Source: Ilyonectria destructans | Lineage: Eukaryota > Ascomycota > Sordariomycetes > Hypocreales > Nectriaceae | DNA length: 64,000 nucleotides | Assembly: GCA_020740775.1 (NCBI GenBank) | Contig: JAHEWK010000032.1 | Location: forward strand, 248,001-312,000 | Direction: 5' to 3' | Shown here: piece by piece, positions 53,651 to 63,702 of the stretch | How the letters are laid out: the number at the start of each line of letters is the position of its first letter | Numbering within the stretch: the first letter of the stretch is position 1 | The notes under the pieces: model-generated | Told to the model about the DNA's origin: nothing | Database searches by the model: none | Seen by the model: only the letters and a program-made list of their open reading frames with translations | Program-made: the position numbers and the translations under genes

Positions 53651-53938
53651 ACGTACATCGGAGGTGTCCTCCCGGGTAGGTTGCGTATGGCAGCTCATAG
53701 TATGATACGCGACGAATCTGTCGCCGGACGCGTCTACCCTGGCAAGCAGACCTGCGTATATCGATATCCACCGAAATTCTGGCCCTTATATCGATATCCA
53801 GATAAGTGGGAGAAATTATCTGGATATCGATATATCCAGGTAGATATCCATACAGCCACATAGCCACTTTAGCAAGGTTGATATCCAGATAAACCACATA
53901 TAATTCTTGCAGGCTAGAGGAAAGAACAAGAAAGTACC

Positions 53939-56296
53939 CTAATCTAGAAAGTCCTCTGCCTCTGTTTCAACGCTAAATTCAACAGCAACGCTCGAAATAA
54001 CGCCCCTGCCACCGTGAGACCTGGGCACAATGATGCCCTCGCGCATCCAGTTGCCCACACACTCAACCTTCGCCAGGTTTTCGCAGGTCATGCTCTCTCT
54101 ATCCCATGATAGCGTACGCCGCGCCGATGAGAAGTGAGACTCAACATCAGATGATTCAGGAGGGATTGAGAGGATATCAATTGCCATGCGGGATAACCGC
54201 GGATATGCTTTCCTTTGATCTCGATGTAGCCACCACTCGAGGGGAGAGCCAGCTATCCGGGTTGGTGGTGCATCAATAAAGGTTTCGAAGTCATCGGCGT
54301 CGTCTAAGATAGGGCCAGTAACAGCAATATCGCTCAACAACTCATCCAGCTCGTTGCGCTGCCTCCCAGATGAAGAGGACACATCTAGAGGCACCCGCAA
54401 GGATTCTGAGATTGGCGCGGCATTATATTCATCTAGCCAAATTTGTTGGGAAGCAGCAATAGCAGGCGCGTGCCAGGATTCTTGCCAATTCCGCTCAATG
54501 TATTTTCTTCGTTTCGAGGGATCGAGAAGGAGTGCGGCGGCATACACAGGTGTCTGGTCTGATAAGGTGTAGTACTTATTAAGTACAAACCAGCCCATAT
54601 CGATGCAGTGTACCATATGAGGATCATGGTTTTCCTTTGAACTATAAAGCTCCTAAATAAGACAATTAGTTAACCGATCAATTAGATAAAAGAAAAAACA
54701 TCGCCACCGACCTTATACTTCTCGTACTGTCGCAATAAAACATCCATTATCGAGAGTGATTGGGAGAGTGTAGATCGCGCCCCTTCGGCCAACAACGCAG
54801 CTGAGGCAAACGGCTGTAGGAAACGATGCGTCCGTTCAATAAACTCCCACTCTGAAGCTAGCAGGATATCGTCTTGAAGCTCTCTATCATGGTCAATTAG
54901 GAACTGTTTTACACGGGATTGATACCGCAGAAAATTATCCAACAATCGATACCATGAATTCCAGCGTGTGGCATTATCTATCCCTAGTCGGAGCTTTATT
55001 TCATCGTCCCATACAGCCGAATGAAGCGTAGATTTACGTATCCAGACTGCGATGTTGTGTACTTTCCGTAGGGGCGCGATATGCTGCCATCCAGTGAAGT
55101 TCTCAAGTATACGATTGCCTCTTCGCGAAGCTCTTCTTCTCTGATCGGCCTCATCTGTTCTTGTTGTCTGTCCGGCGTCGTGCAAGGTGTCGTAGAACTG
55201 TGCAAATAACTGATTGTTTAAGGTATCATCGGCGGCATTAAGAGCGGCGATTAGTGCCTCTTTTGAAGACGCGAGAAGAAATGCTTGAAGGGATAGGTTA
55301 ATAATGTGGGCGACGCAGCGGATACGGCGCTTAGAGGGATCAAACGTCAACTAGTAACCAGTTAATCCTAATCCAGAGATAAGGGAAGAGCTATCGTACC
55401 CCATAGTCTTCTCGTAACCGCTATGAGAGATAAGACAAGCAGGTATCATTTGAAGTGGCATTATCCCCTACATGGTAACCTACTTTAGAAGCAATGCTGT
55501 ACTTTGCCAGTATATCGATAATTAGAGATGCCTGGGTTTCACCACTATGGCTATAGCGACATTCTGGCATCGCTAGAAGTGCCCTTCGTGGCTGATAATC
55601 CCGATCAACCCATCTCGCAGAGATGGCGAGTATCCCATGGCGATGGGGCGATGTCCAGAGATCAGAGAGGATATAGATCTTTGAGATGGAAGATTCAAGA
55701 GTTGCCATGAGCTGAGAAGAATATAACTCATATGTGGCATCAATTAGTCGCATTAGAGCACTTCGGTTGGTCACTAAAAGGTCCTCTATAGCAGGATTAG
55801 CTGCTAGCATCATCTCTTGCATCTCATCCCAGGTAATTGCTGAGAAGGCAAGGCGGCGGCGTGTGATTAGGCCGATTATTGCATCTAAATACCGATCGCG
55901 GTCGAACATACGGCGGAGAGAGGCATCCGAGTAACGAGAGGGAAAGAAAGCATCAATCCGAGGACATTTGGCTTCCCTTTCATCATCTAGAACATCAGAA
56001 CTGCCCCCAATGAGCGTGCGATCGAGGGAAGAGATAATATCGGCATGGCACCGCCGGGCGTGATGCCATGCGTTGTCCCGCTTCCGATTCGCCCAGGGCT
56101 TATCGGCAGGGCAATGGAGACATCGATACATCACCATACCCCTAGATTTGCGCGTACGTGACCCGCCGGTGGTGTTCTGGGTGTCCTCATCAGGATACGT
56201 TGCTTTGAAGAAGAGGAAAAAGTCCAGAGACGTCCCAGTAATGGGCTGGTCCAAAATCGAGGGCGTAGAGGCGGCGGTAGTCTGAGATGATGTCAT
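53939..56296 (-). pseudogene. hAT-B transposase with one in-frame stop
   Basis: Exons 56296-55400, 55350-54712 and 54652-53939, all joined in phase 0, would give 749 residues. The only lesion is TAG at 55421-55423, between LSYLS and RLREDYG, where a Gln codon is the simplest original. A BED-like finger with CLHCPADKPWANRKRDNAWH is near residues 60-95. Core motifs: YILSDLWTSPHRHGI, GYHVGDNATSNDTC, RRIRCVAHIINLSLQ, DNATRWNSWYRLLD. The dimerisation domain is ILSIPPESSDVESHFSSARR. MTSSQTTAASTPS at 56296 is taken as start; an upstream in-frame ATG at 56401 would add 35 hydrophobic residues. Confidence 0.88.
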
Positions 56297-56567
56297 GGTC
56301 GATAAATCACCTGGATAAGCTAATTGCGCTAGAATACCCAGGGCCGTTTGAACGAGTACTGAGATGGTGGTGCTAATGTTGAAATTAAGAGAAGTTGTCA
56401 ACCTATCACTGATACACGAATGCAGACATTGAACAAAAGATCAGTGTTGATTGAGCTCCTCTTTCTATCTAAGGGAGCGACGAAGCTCGGTCTCTTATAC
56501 CTATGTTCAATGTGCCGATGTCATAGGCAGCAGCCTGCTGCCTGATACTAGTTGTGGTCGTTCACTC

Positions 56568-56591
56568 TCATCGTGAACAAGTTCACGATGA
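56568..56591. repeat. 11-bp-stem hairpin inside hAT-B right end
   Basis: TCATCGTGAAC, two A, then its exact complement. A second perfect palindrome GGCAGCAGCCTGCTGCC lies 25 bp before it at 56526-56542. Both are in the untranslated part upstream of the transposase. Confidence 0.85.
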
Positions 56592-56828
56592 TCGTGATCC
56601 TTGCCTCCAACAGTAAGCGAAAGTCTCCAGAGCTTGACAGAAGTCTTTTCATCATCTAATCAATTGATAAGATCTTTTCAGCCAATCAGAGAGCGGTATT
56701 TAGGTGGATATCAATCTGGATATCCATTTAAGAGGCAGAGAGCTATATCGATATCGATATATATCAATATCGATATATCCAGATAGCACAGTTGATATCG
56801 ATATATCATATCCAAATACGCAGGTCTG

Positions 56829-57952
56829 CTATTCGGGAAGGCAACCTAGCATTTAACCACTTACAATTCGCAACCGCATTCAAGTCAGTCTACACAGCCG
56901 GCTTCACAAAGCACAACATCATGTCAGGGTTTGAAAAAGCCGGTATTTGGCCAATATTAGCAACGCCTGTGATCAACCGCATCATTTCCAAGCAGCGGCA
57001 ACAGCGGAAAGCGATACATCCCTCTGTCATAAAGCTGCTGCCTGTGGAGACTCGCTTCCAAGATGCACAGGATCAGATAGAACGCATCTATGAGCGTTAC
57101 TAAGAGATTATGAGCTCGCCGACCCTAGAAGCTATCACCAACGTCCGCAACGTCGTTGCTGAGGCAGCTCTCATGCACCGAGAACGCGAGGCTTTTTCGA
57201 CAGACCGACTTAGTCGTATCGAGAAATATGGCAAGAGGAGGAAAACTGGTCAACGGGTCAGGCCAAGCGGTGACTTCATCACAAGCGTTGGATTTCTTGA
57301 TATTCAGGCTCAACATGAGGCATCGTTAGCAGCCGCAGAAGTCAAGGAACAGCGTTCACAACTACGATCAACCCGAACGATCATTATTCAAGAGATTAAT
57401 GCGTTCAAGGCTCGTTGGAGAGAAGAAAATGAGTCTCGCAGGACCCAAAGCCAGCCAAGACTAACGTTCAATCGGTGGCTCGATCTGACCGAAAATTCAT
57501 CCCAATTCGTGACCCTCGAGACTCAAAGGAAGGAACATACCGATATTCTCAAAGAACGGCCAAAGAGGGCATTTTCTGATGCCCAAGAACAGGCCCGCCG
57601 AGCCCCAAGACCGATCATCGCGATGGATCAAAGCGCCTGGCCTGACAGCGACGATGAGGTCGAATTTCGAGGCATCGGGCCGTTTGAAGACAATGATGAT
57701 GACATCGAACTCATAGGCCTCAATGACCTAGGCGGCGATGATCTTCCGGGTGCAGAAACTCCGTTGGGGGTAACTTCCTCGCCGCCCTTGGATCCCTTGG
57801 AGCTAGCCGATGACTTCGATGACGATAACCTCACATCACCACAACTCCCCGTCACAACACCAAGGATATCGGGTTATCAGCGTGTCAAGAACGTCATGAG
57901 GGAATTCCGTGAGGAACAGGCCATCGTGGCTGCGAGGGCAACATCGTCATAA
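56829..57952 (+). pseudogene. C-terminal half of a pogo/Fot-type transposase
   Basis: The frame from about 56830 reads FATAFKSVYTAGFTKHNIMS and FEKAGIWPI, the usual end of the DDE domain in fungal pogo-type transposases, and stops at 57101-57103. A second frame, 57110-57952 (280 residues), continues with coiled, charged sequence (HREREAFSTDRLSRIEKYGK) and a very acidic end (DDDIELIGLNDLGGDDLPG). That also fits the C-terminal tail of this group. The stop TAA at 57101 and six bases separate the two frames, so a small lesion splits what was one gene. The N-terminal helix-turn-helix and the catalytic Asp residues are missing, replaced by hAT-B. Confidence 0.72.
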
Positions 57953-58339
57953 TAGGGTCATAACGGGCAGCACAAATAGGCCCCTCAGAACAGGCGGCTC
58001 AATTGAGGTCAAAAATGCGATTTCTGCTATTTCATTTGAAAAGCATCATTTTCAACTATTCCGGGGCTTTCCAACGAGCTAGTTTACAGTCACATTCCTT
58101 CTACAATGACTATGTCGCAAAGCCTGAAAGATCATGATCGTGAAATAGTCAATTTCACAGCATTAAGGGACCCAAAGTGGTTGACACGCATTAAACCGGC
58201 TGACAAGGGTTTTCCGGACCAACCTCGGGACGAGGTTGGCAGGCGGCTTGCCCCACAATGCCAACGGGTACTTGAATTCGGACTCTGCAGCAGGCAGCCA
58301 GGCCACATAATTTGGAAGCCAGATATAACCTGGTCACGT
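57953..58339 (+). other. probable 3' untranslated end of the pogo-type element
   Basis: Follows the transposase tail and ends at CCTGGTCACGTG, the style of terminus seen in Fot/pogo elements (CACGTG-type tip). The matching left terminus is gone, so the boundary is a guess. Confidence 0.45.
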
Positions 58340-58342
58340 GCG

Positions 58343-58415
58343 TTACTGATTACTGATTGATTGATTAGGAGCTTACTGATACTGATATCATATCAGTATC
58401 AATCAGTAATCAGTA
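58343..58415. repeat. nested inverted repeat of ACTGAT units
   Basis: Outer arms TTACTGATTACTGATTGAT and its complement (to 58415) enclose a 23-nt palindrome GATACTGATATCATATCAGTATC at 58378-58400. Simple ACTGAT/ATCAGT units on both strands give a strong cruciform potential. Confidence 0.85.
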
Positions 58416-59035
58416 CTGCTTGATAACTGACTGCTTGTTGAGAAGTCTGGCATTGGACAAGTGAAAATATAGAGGGAGGGGGAAGGTGGTTTTCCATCTG
58501 TATGAGTAACTCGCCGGGAAGCTTCTGTAACTGCATTCTCTTAGACTGTTTCACGAACTGTCCTATATCACATAAGAAATTTTCAAGCGATTAAAAGAGC
58601 TACTTATATACAACTAAATGCGTAACCGGCTTCATCTTTAGCAAACACACTCGTAATTGTAAGCACAGACCATGCCGCCAGGGATACTTATATATACATT
58701 TCATAGGCCAGAACTGGTCTAAATTCTCGCTTATTTCTCTAAGATGTCAGCTTTTGAAAAGTTCCACGAAGTACCCAGAAAATCCAAAACTGAGCTAATT
58801 ATAGCTAGGGTTAGCATAGTGCAATATTGAGACCTGGTGTACTGTAACTATAGATGATGTAATATATTAAGGGACGAATATTAACTAGGCGGTCAGTATT
58901 GGCAAAAATGGTAGTATTACGTCTCATGAAGCTAGCAAACGGACGATAAGGAACCCCTTTGGGCTGCTCACCTACGCGCCGCCCGCATGCCTGGCAGACG
59001 AGCATGCCTAGGTTGGCGAAGCACATGCTCTTTTT
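58416..59035. other. no supported gene
   Basis: 0.6 kb AT-rich sequence with short frames only. Confidence 0.5.
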
Positions 59036-59315
59036 GTGTTGGAGCTGCGAGGGACGCGGACGACAAACGTCAACGGACGCATCGTTCCCTCGCAGTGCGA
59101 CCCGTACAGCCTCGTGCAGCTGTCGCGTTGCCGGACGCTGGACGGCATCATGCTCGTGTCCAAGGTGCGGGAGAGACCTGGTGGGCAACAGGGTCCCCGA
59201 AGAAATGACTGCGGCGCAGGCGAGACTGGAGAAACTGAGCGACAGGACGGTTCAGGACGCGTTGCGCTGGTTTGATAACGATTCTGATGCGGCTGCATCA
59301 AGACGGCTGCGTTAG
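59036..59315 (+). pseudogene. C-terminal fragment of a Helitron/Pif1-type helicase, frameshifted
   Basis: Reads LELRGTRTTNVNGRIVPSQC and YSLVQLSRCRTLDGIMLVSK, aligning with LELRGNRMTN..CDFTSLYVQLSRCRTLQGIKLLS of the RepHel gene near 36290. After a one-base shift near 59168 it continues RDLVGNRVPEEMTAAQARLE to a stop at 59315. It is a more distant Helitron family than the one at 30-36 kb. No Rep or Walker motifs nearby. Confidence 0.8.
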
Positions 59316-60275
59316 GTGACGTGATGATGAGAGGGGGATGAGGAAGCGGCGACGGCGGGCAGCTTGGAGGTAGCGACGATCAATCACGACGGACTTCGTA
59401 AATTTTTGGGGTGAGCGGCGGGTGGCATAGTCCTTTCGTTCCTCATGACACAGTGCGAATTTGTTTGCTTACGACGCGCTCTTACAGGGTGGCACTAACA
59501 TTTCTGCCCCTCCAGTTTTGGCTTATGATAAGGCGCATAACATGGCCTAAAACTGCCAATCACACCCAAACCGACCTTTCAGGTGCGGCCACAAAAGACC
59601 CGTAGGTTGCCTCGATAGGGCGCAGTTACCAAAAGGAGATGAACAATCTTGGGGTTGAGAGAGGCATGGGCAAATAATAAAATTAGTTTCTGACAGTCGT
59701 CGGCTCATCGGGTGACATACGGACCCCGACAGTACCCCGCACGGGTTAGAAAACTTAGTAACGACATAACTCGACCATACAAAGCTCCTAAGCCCCCAGG
59801 TGATTGAAAATTGGTGCTAGAAAATCACCAAGAGATGCAGTACCATCGAAGAGGAGTAGAGACAAACTGTCAACACTGAGAGCTTTACAATTTCAGCAGT
59901 TCTTTACTTGGTACCTAGTCCTACATACGATTAAGGCAGACCTTTATTATCCTCCTAGTGATTAAATCCTGAAGAACGAGACTTTACCCGTTTCCTGTAG
60001 TTGCAAGCTGATGATCTTCCTATGATTATCATATTTCAAGAACAAATGCAACAATTCGTCGTTCTGCCCCGTGTCCAACTTACTATTCGCCTTGTATCCT
60101 GGCCCGCCAACCCCGGCGACAGGCCATTATTTGACCGGCGGCTCCATACCAATCTCAGTAGAAGAAGCAGCCTTCAGGTCTCTGAGAGACTCCCTTTCTT
60201 TGGTGGTGAGGACACGTACGACGCACCCACGGCAATGAGCAGAGCTGCGCCTCCAAGTCGAACCCTATGTCGTGG
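59316..60275. other. no supported gene
   Basis: About 1 kb with short frames and no recognisable domains; should include downstream sequence of the minus-strand candidate at 60276. Confidence 0.5.
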
Positions 60276-60503
60276 TCAGCGCATGGCAGATCCATGGCCA
60301 TCGGGACTGTACCAGTTTTGCTTCATGAAATCACGACCGCCGCGGCCGGGTGGCGGGATCTGCTGCCCTCCCAGGCCGCCGATGTCGCCGTCACTGCTGA
60401 CGGTGGATTGCTGCCGGAGCTGGAATCGGCGAAGTGGGGCCACTCCGGCACCGGGCCGGATACAGGAGCGGACCACGCTAAGGGATGCTCGGTGGATGGT
60501 CAT
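60276..60503 (-). CDS. candidate small mitochondrial protein (partial)
   Basis: The first 30 residues are Arg/Ser-rich without acidic residues (VVRSCIRPGAGV, RRFQLRQQSTVSS), like a matrix-targeting presequence. A Gly/Pro-rich segment follows (GGLGGQQIPPPGRGGRDFMK) and the frame stops soon after QNWY. Downstream another frame holds AALLIAVGASYV, a possible membrane segment, but I could not find splice sites giving a consistent phase. It may be a small inner-membrane protein with one unresolved intron, or a fragment. Low certainty. Confidence 0.35.
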   Translation of the reverse strand: MTIHRASLSVVRSCIRPGAGVAPLRRFQLRQQSTVSSDGDIGGLGGQQIPPPGRGGRDFMKQNWYSPDGHGSAMR

Positions 60504-60800
60504 GTTTGTAATGTAGATTTCAGACTGTCTTGGGAGTTAAGAAATGTTGAAGTTATCGAGGGAAAAAAGCATGGAAAAGACTGCCTTTGATGTAAGATGC
60601 TTCCAGTCGACATCAGATGGGAGAGTTTGCAGTGTGATGTCGACATGACGTCGAGACTTGAGGGGAGATCCCCGCTCCCGCCCAAGATGATTGCATCGTG
60701 TGACTTGTCTCTATTGCGTTGTTTCTGGCCTAGGCTGGTTGATTCTACACTATTGTGGCTCTTGCCACTGCACTCTGGACCGCTAAATCTCAATATTTGG

Positions 60801-61745
60801 CTAAAGAAATGCTTCTACGGTGACTCCCGCCGGAATTGCGCCTTGGTACAACCCGGCAGTTCGGAAATCGAGCTCCATCTTGGCTGAAGTGCATGTCGTT
60901 TCCGTTGGACCATATATATTGAAGACTTTACCGCGGAAGTCCATGTATCGGAAAAGCTCAAGTAAGGACTCAGTCACTAGTTCTCCGGCAAATAGCGCCA
61001 GTCGCCAGGACGACGTCTGCAGCAGATCCTGGTTTCCTCGACGCATCCAGCTCTTGTACTCGGTGGGAGTTGCCAGTGTAGTTGTCACACCTTCATTCTT
61101 GATCAGTTCTACCATTGCTCGGGCATCTGCACGCATGAGATGCGGGGCCATTTGCAATGTTGCCCCGACTCCCAAGGTAACGAACAGCTGGATAGAAGAA
61201 AGGTCAAAGCTCCAAGCACTCTGTTGTAGAACAACGTCATTCTCTTGAAACTCATAGAAACCCACCCCGAAATCCATCTCGTGCTTCAAAGCCCTGTGTC
61301 GAATAACGACACCATTTGGAGTTCCAGTCGAGCCACTAGTGTAGAGGATGATGGCAGGAGAATCGGCCTGAGCAAGGTTGGAAACCACGTCCGCCCGTTG
61401 ATTTGAAAGTCGAGAGACGTCAATGAAGGCAGTGCCAGAAGCAACTCCCAGCCCCTTGGCCATGGACTCTGTAGGCCCATGAATGAGGATAGCCCTGGGT
61501 TGAGAGTTGTCCACAATTAAGGCCAACCTGGCAGGTGGGTTGCTGACATCATGCGGGACATAAACGCCACCGACCTTCATGATGGCGAGAACCGAGGCAG
61601 CCCAGTGAATCGATGAATGCTGATAGACGGCAACTCTAGACCCAGGTTCAACCTTCTGGCACAGCAACTCGGAGGCGATTGTGTCAGCATGTCGATGGAG
61701 ATCACTGTACGTCAACGAGTTTCCATCACTGACGTGGTAGGCACA
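60801..61745 (-). pseudogene. NRPS-type adenylation domain fragment
   Basis: About 310 residues of an AMP-binding domain. The start region reads ECAYHVSDGNSLTYSDLHRH; core A3 is ILYTSGSTGTPNGVV (the usual Lys is Asn here), followed by QQSAWSFDLS and A5 as NIYGPTETT. The frame then runs GAIPAGVTVEAFL and stops, so motifs A6 to A10, the carrier and condensation domains are missing. Such domains activate amino acids as acyl-adenylates in peptide synthetases. Its N-terminal edge abuts the MFS gene remnant at about 61740 in a different frame, so a deletion or rearrangement fused the two. Confidence 0.85.
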
Positions 61746-63147
61746 CTCAGGTTATTGAGTAGCAGTCCGATGAAAGGGGTGGAAGCGACACCTCCCAAGG
61801 GCAGGGCTACATCAAAGAACTCGTTGATCTCCGCAGCTGCAATCTCTGACTCCAACATATATCTGTACTGTGCTCTAATGGATGCAATGAAATAATTCAT
61901 CCGAAGAATCTGAAACACGGTCAACAATAAGATGAGAATGAACCAGGTCGAGAGCATCTGTTGGTGGGCTGGGACACCGTGGAGAACCCCCCAGACACCG
62001 CTCGCCTCCTGGCGCTCCTCCTCAATCTTGATGCGCTCGTCTCGGTGCTCGTTAGGTACCGCCGGCAAGTTCTTCGAGCGTCTCAAGCTTAGCTTTTCGT
62101 TTATTGGCACGAGCACTCCGTACTCGCGTCAACTCTCCCGCGTCCGAGATATCTTCATCCGAGTCGTGGATATCGCGAGTACGGTCTTGGGCCTTTTCAA
62201 TCTTCCTCTTAAGTTCTGCCATGGTGTGGTATGCATGACATGGCATCAAATAGATTTCCGCAAAAAGTTTTAGCACCGGAACGATAAGGTAGCCAAAGAA
62301 GAATTTCTCCAGTGAGAACTTGCCACCAGACGCGTCGTAAGCCATGCGATAGAACAGAAAAACGGCTGCGGAGGCATCAAACGCTCCAGTGATGAGGGCA
62401 ACCACCAGCCCCGAATGCTTGGGGAACATATTGGCAAGTTCAAAGCTAGGGACAAAGAGGAAAGTTCCCCCCAGAGCTAGGAAAACATTGCCCAGAAGGT
62501 AACCATCGAATTCCGGGATGGCGAAGGAAGATCCCATCAGTAGGGAGCCGACGACTAGAAAGACACATGATGCTCTCCAGCATGCGCGTCTCCCGAACCG
62601 ATCGAGGGCAGTTCCGGCGAAAAGAGATGATATGTTGGTGGTAATTGAGGCAGAGATGAAGAAGAGGTTCAGGCGCATGTCTTGTTCGGCGCAGGGAACG
62701 TCAAGACTAGGCTCATCGCCAAATCCCGTCGTCTCGTCGCTCCGGCAGAGTTCATGATATTCACCTTCAGCGATCAGGACGGGTTTGAGAGCCCCGAAGC
62801 CAAATACGATGCCAGATGCAAGCCAGCAGGCTATTACAGCCGTCGCGGCCTGAGCTAGAAGATTCTTGGTCAGATCTCGACAGCCATTCTCATGATAAAA
62901 GCTTGAACGTACCGTATCGCTTGGAATTCGAGACTTTGTATGCTGCGATGTGAGTTTCGTCCTGGGTAATCTCAACTGGCGCAAAGCTCATGCGTCGCCA
63001 CTCCGATCTGTGGGCGTCTTCCCCAACACCCAAGCACTTCTCATTGGCTGTGCTATCGTTACCGTTGAGGTTCCCATTACTGCTCGGATTCACAGGGCCT
63101 TCGTAGTCAAATCCTTCAACTTGAGTTACATGCTGAGCGAGCGACAT
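61740..63147 (-). pseudogene. broken FMP42-like MFS transporter
   Basis: Starts MSLAQHVTQVEGFDYEGPVN at 63147. The first exon runs to KRY, and a very short (37-nt) candidate intron at about 62915 would join to DLTKNLLAQAATAVIACWLA, the first helix. Helices follow with FGFGALKPVLIAEGEYHELC, RLNLFFISASITTNISSLFA and the MFS loop DRFGRRACW. The central loop is acidic/basic (HDSDEDISDAGEL). Near 62055 the frame shifts from LEELAGGT to NEHRDERIKIEEERQEASGV, then more helices follow (MLSTWFILILLLTVFQI). The gene ends at NNLSV where the adenylation fragment begins, so the last four or five helices are lost. By family it would transport a small solute across the plasma or another membrane. Confidence 0.82.
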
Positions 63148-63604
63148 TTGTGACCGCTAGACGAGGGCGAAGCAACGAAACAAAAGCCGACAGATTTGGT
63201 GAATGTCGTCGTGACAATGGCGAAGTACAGGAGAAGCGATGTCCGGCAGGCGTATGTGTTCTTGTTAGAAGAATGGGCCGCGGTGGGAATTGGAGGTTTC
63301 GGGCCCTTTACCTGAAGTATTATGACGTCAATGATGCTTCATCAGCATTCTGGTTGCCGTCCATGAATGGAACGTTGAAGACCCGTCATCGAAAGTTTAT
63401 GACACGATGGGGCCAACATAGGCAAGGGCATTGGCGGAGGCGGGTTGTAAATTGGAGCTCCAGGCACTCCTCGGCGGGCGGATGGGAGTGAGTCTTCCAG
63501 CCCCACCACAATACCCGGAACTGACTATCTCGATACTTACTTTCCGTAACCCTGCTTTCTGCTAAAGCCCCACACCTGGCTGTACTAATAATACGTCATC
63601 TGGA
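63148..63604. other. upstream region of the MFS remnant
   Basis: About 0.45 kb; nothing recognised beyond the expected old promoter. Confidence 0.5.
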
Positions 63605-63694
63605 TTACCTCAGGCACTCAGGCCCACACACTAGCCGAATAGGGAAGGCGTCGCGCTGTTAAGCGCGCCCAGTGGGTCTGAGTGCCTGAGGTAA
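63605..63694. mobile_element. 90-bp inverted-repeat element with 8-bp target duplication
   Basis: Ends read TTACCTCAGGCACTCAGGCC and, inward from the right, TTACCTCAGGCACTCAGACC: about 23 bp with one mismatch. It is flanked by perfect CATCTGGA on both sides (63597-63604, 63695-63702). The middle has a further GCGCG..CGCGC type stem. No coding capacity; it looks like a minimal MITE or the hairpin left from one. Confidence 0.85.
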
Positions 63695-63702
63695 CATCTG
63701 GA

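Larger units (their letters stand above)
53747..56828 (-). mobile_element. hAT transposon hAT-B
   Basis: Ends match as inverted repeats CAGACCTGCGTAT (53747) and its complement (ending 56828). Both subterminal regions are filled with ATATCGATAT and TATCCAGATA strings, the likely transposase-binding repeats. The 8 bp outside the two ends (CTGGCAAG, CTATTCGG) do not match, so the flanks have been rearranged or one end has been replaced. It encodes one three-exon transposase with a single nonsense codon, and its right end lies directly in front of pogo-type coding sequence. Confidence 0.8.
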
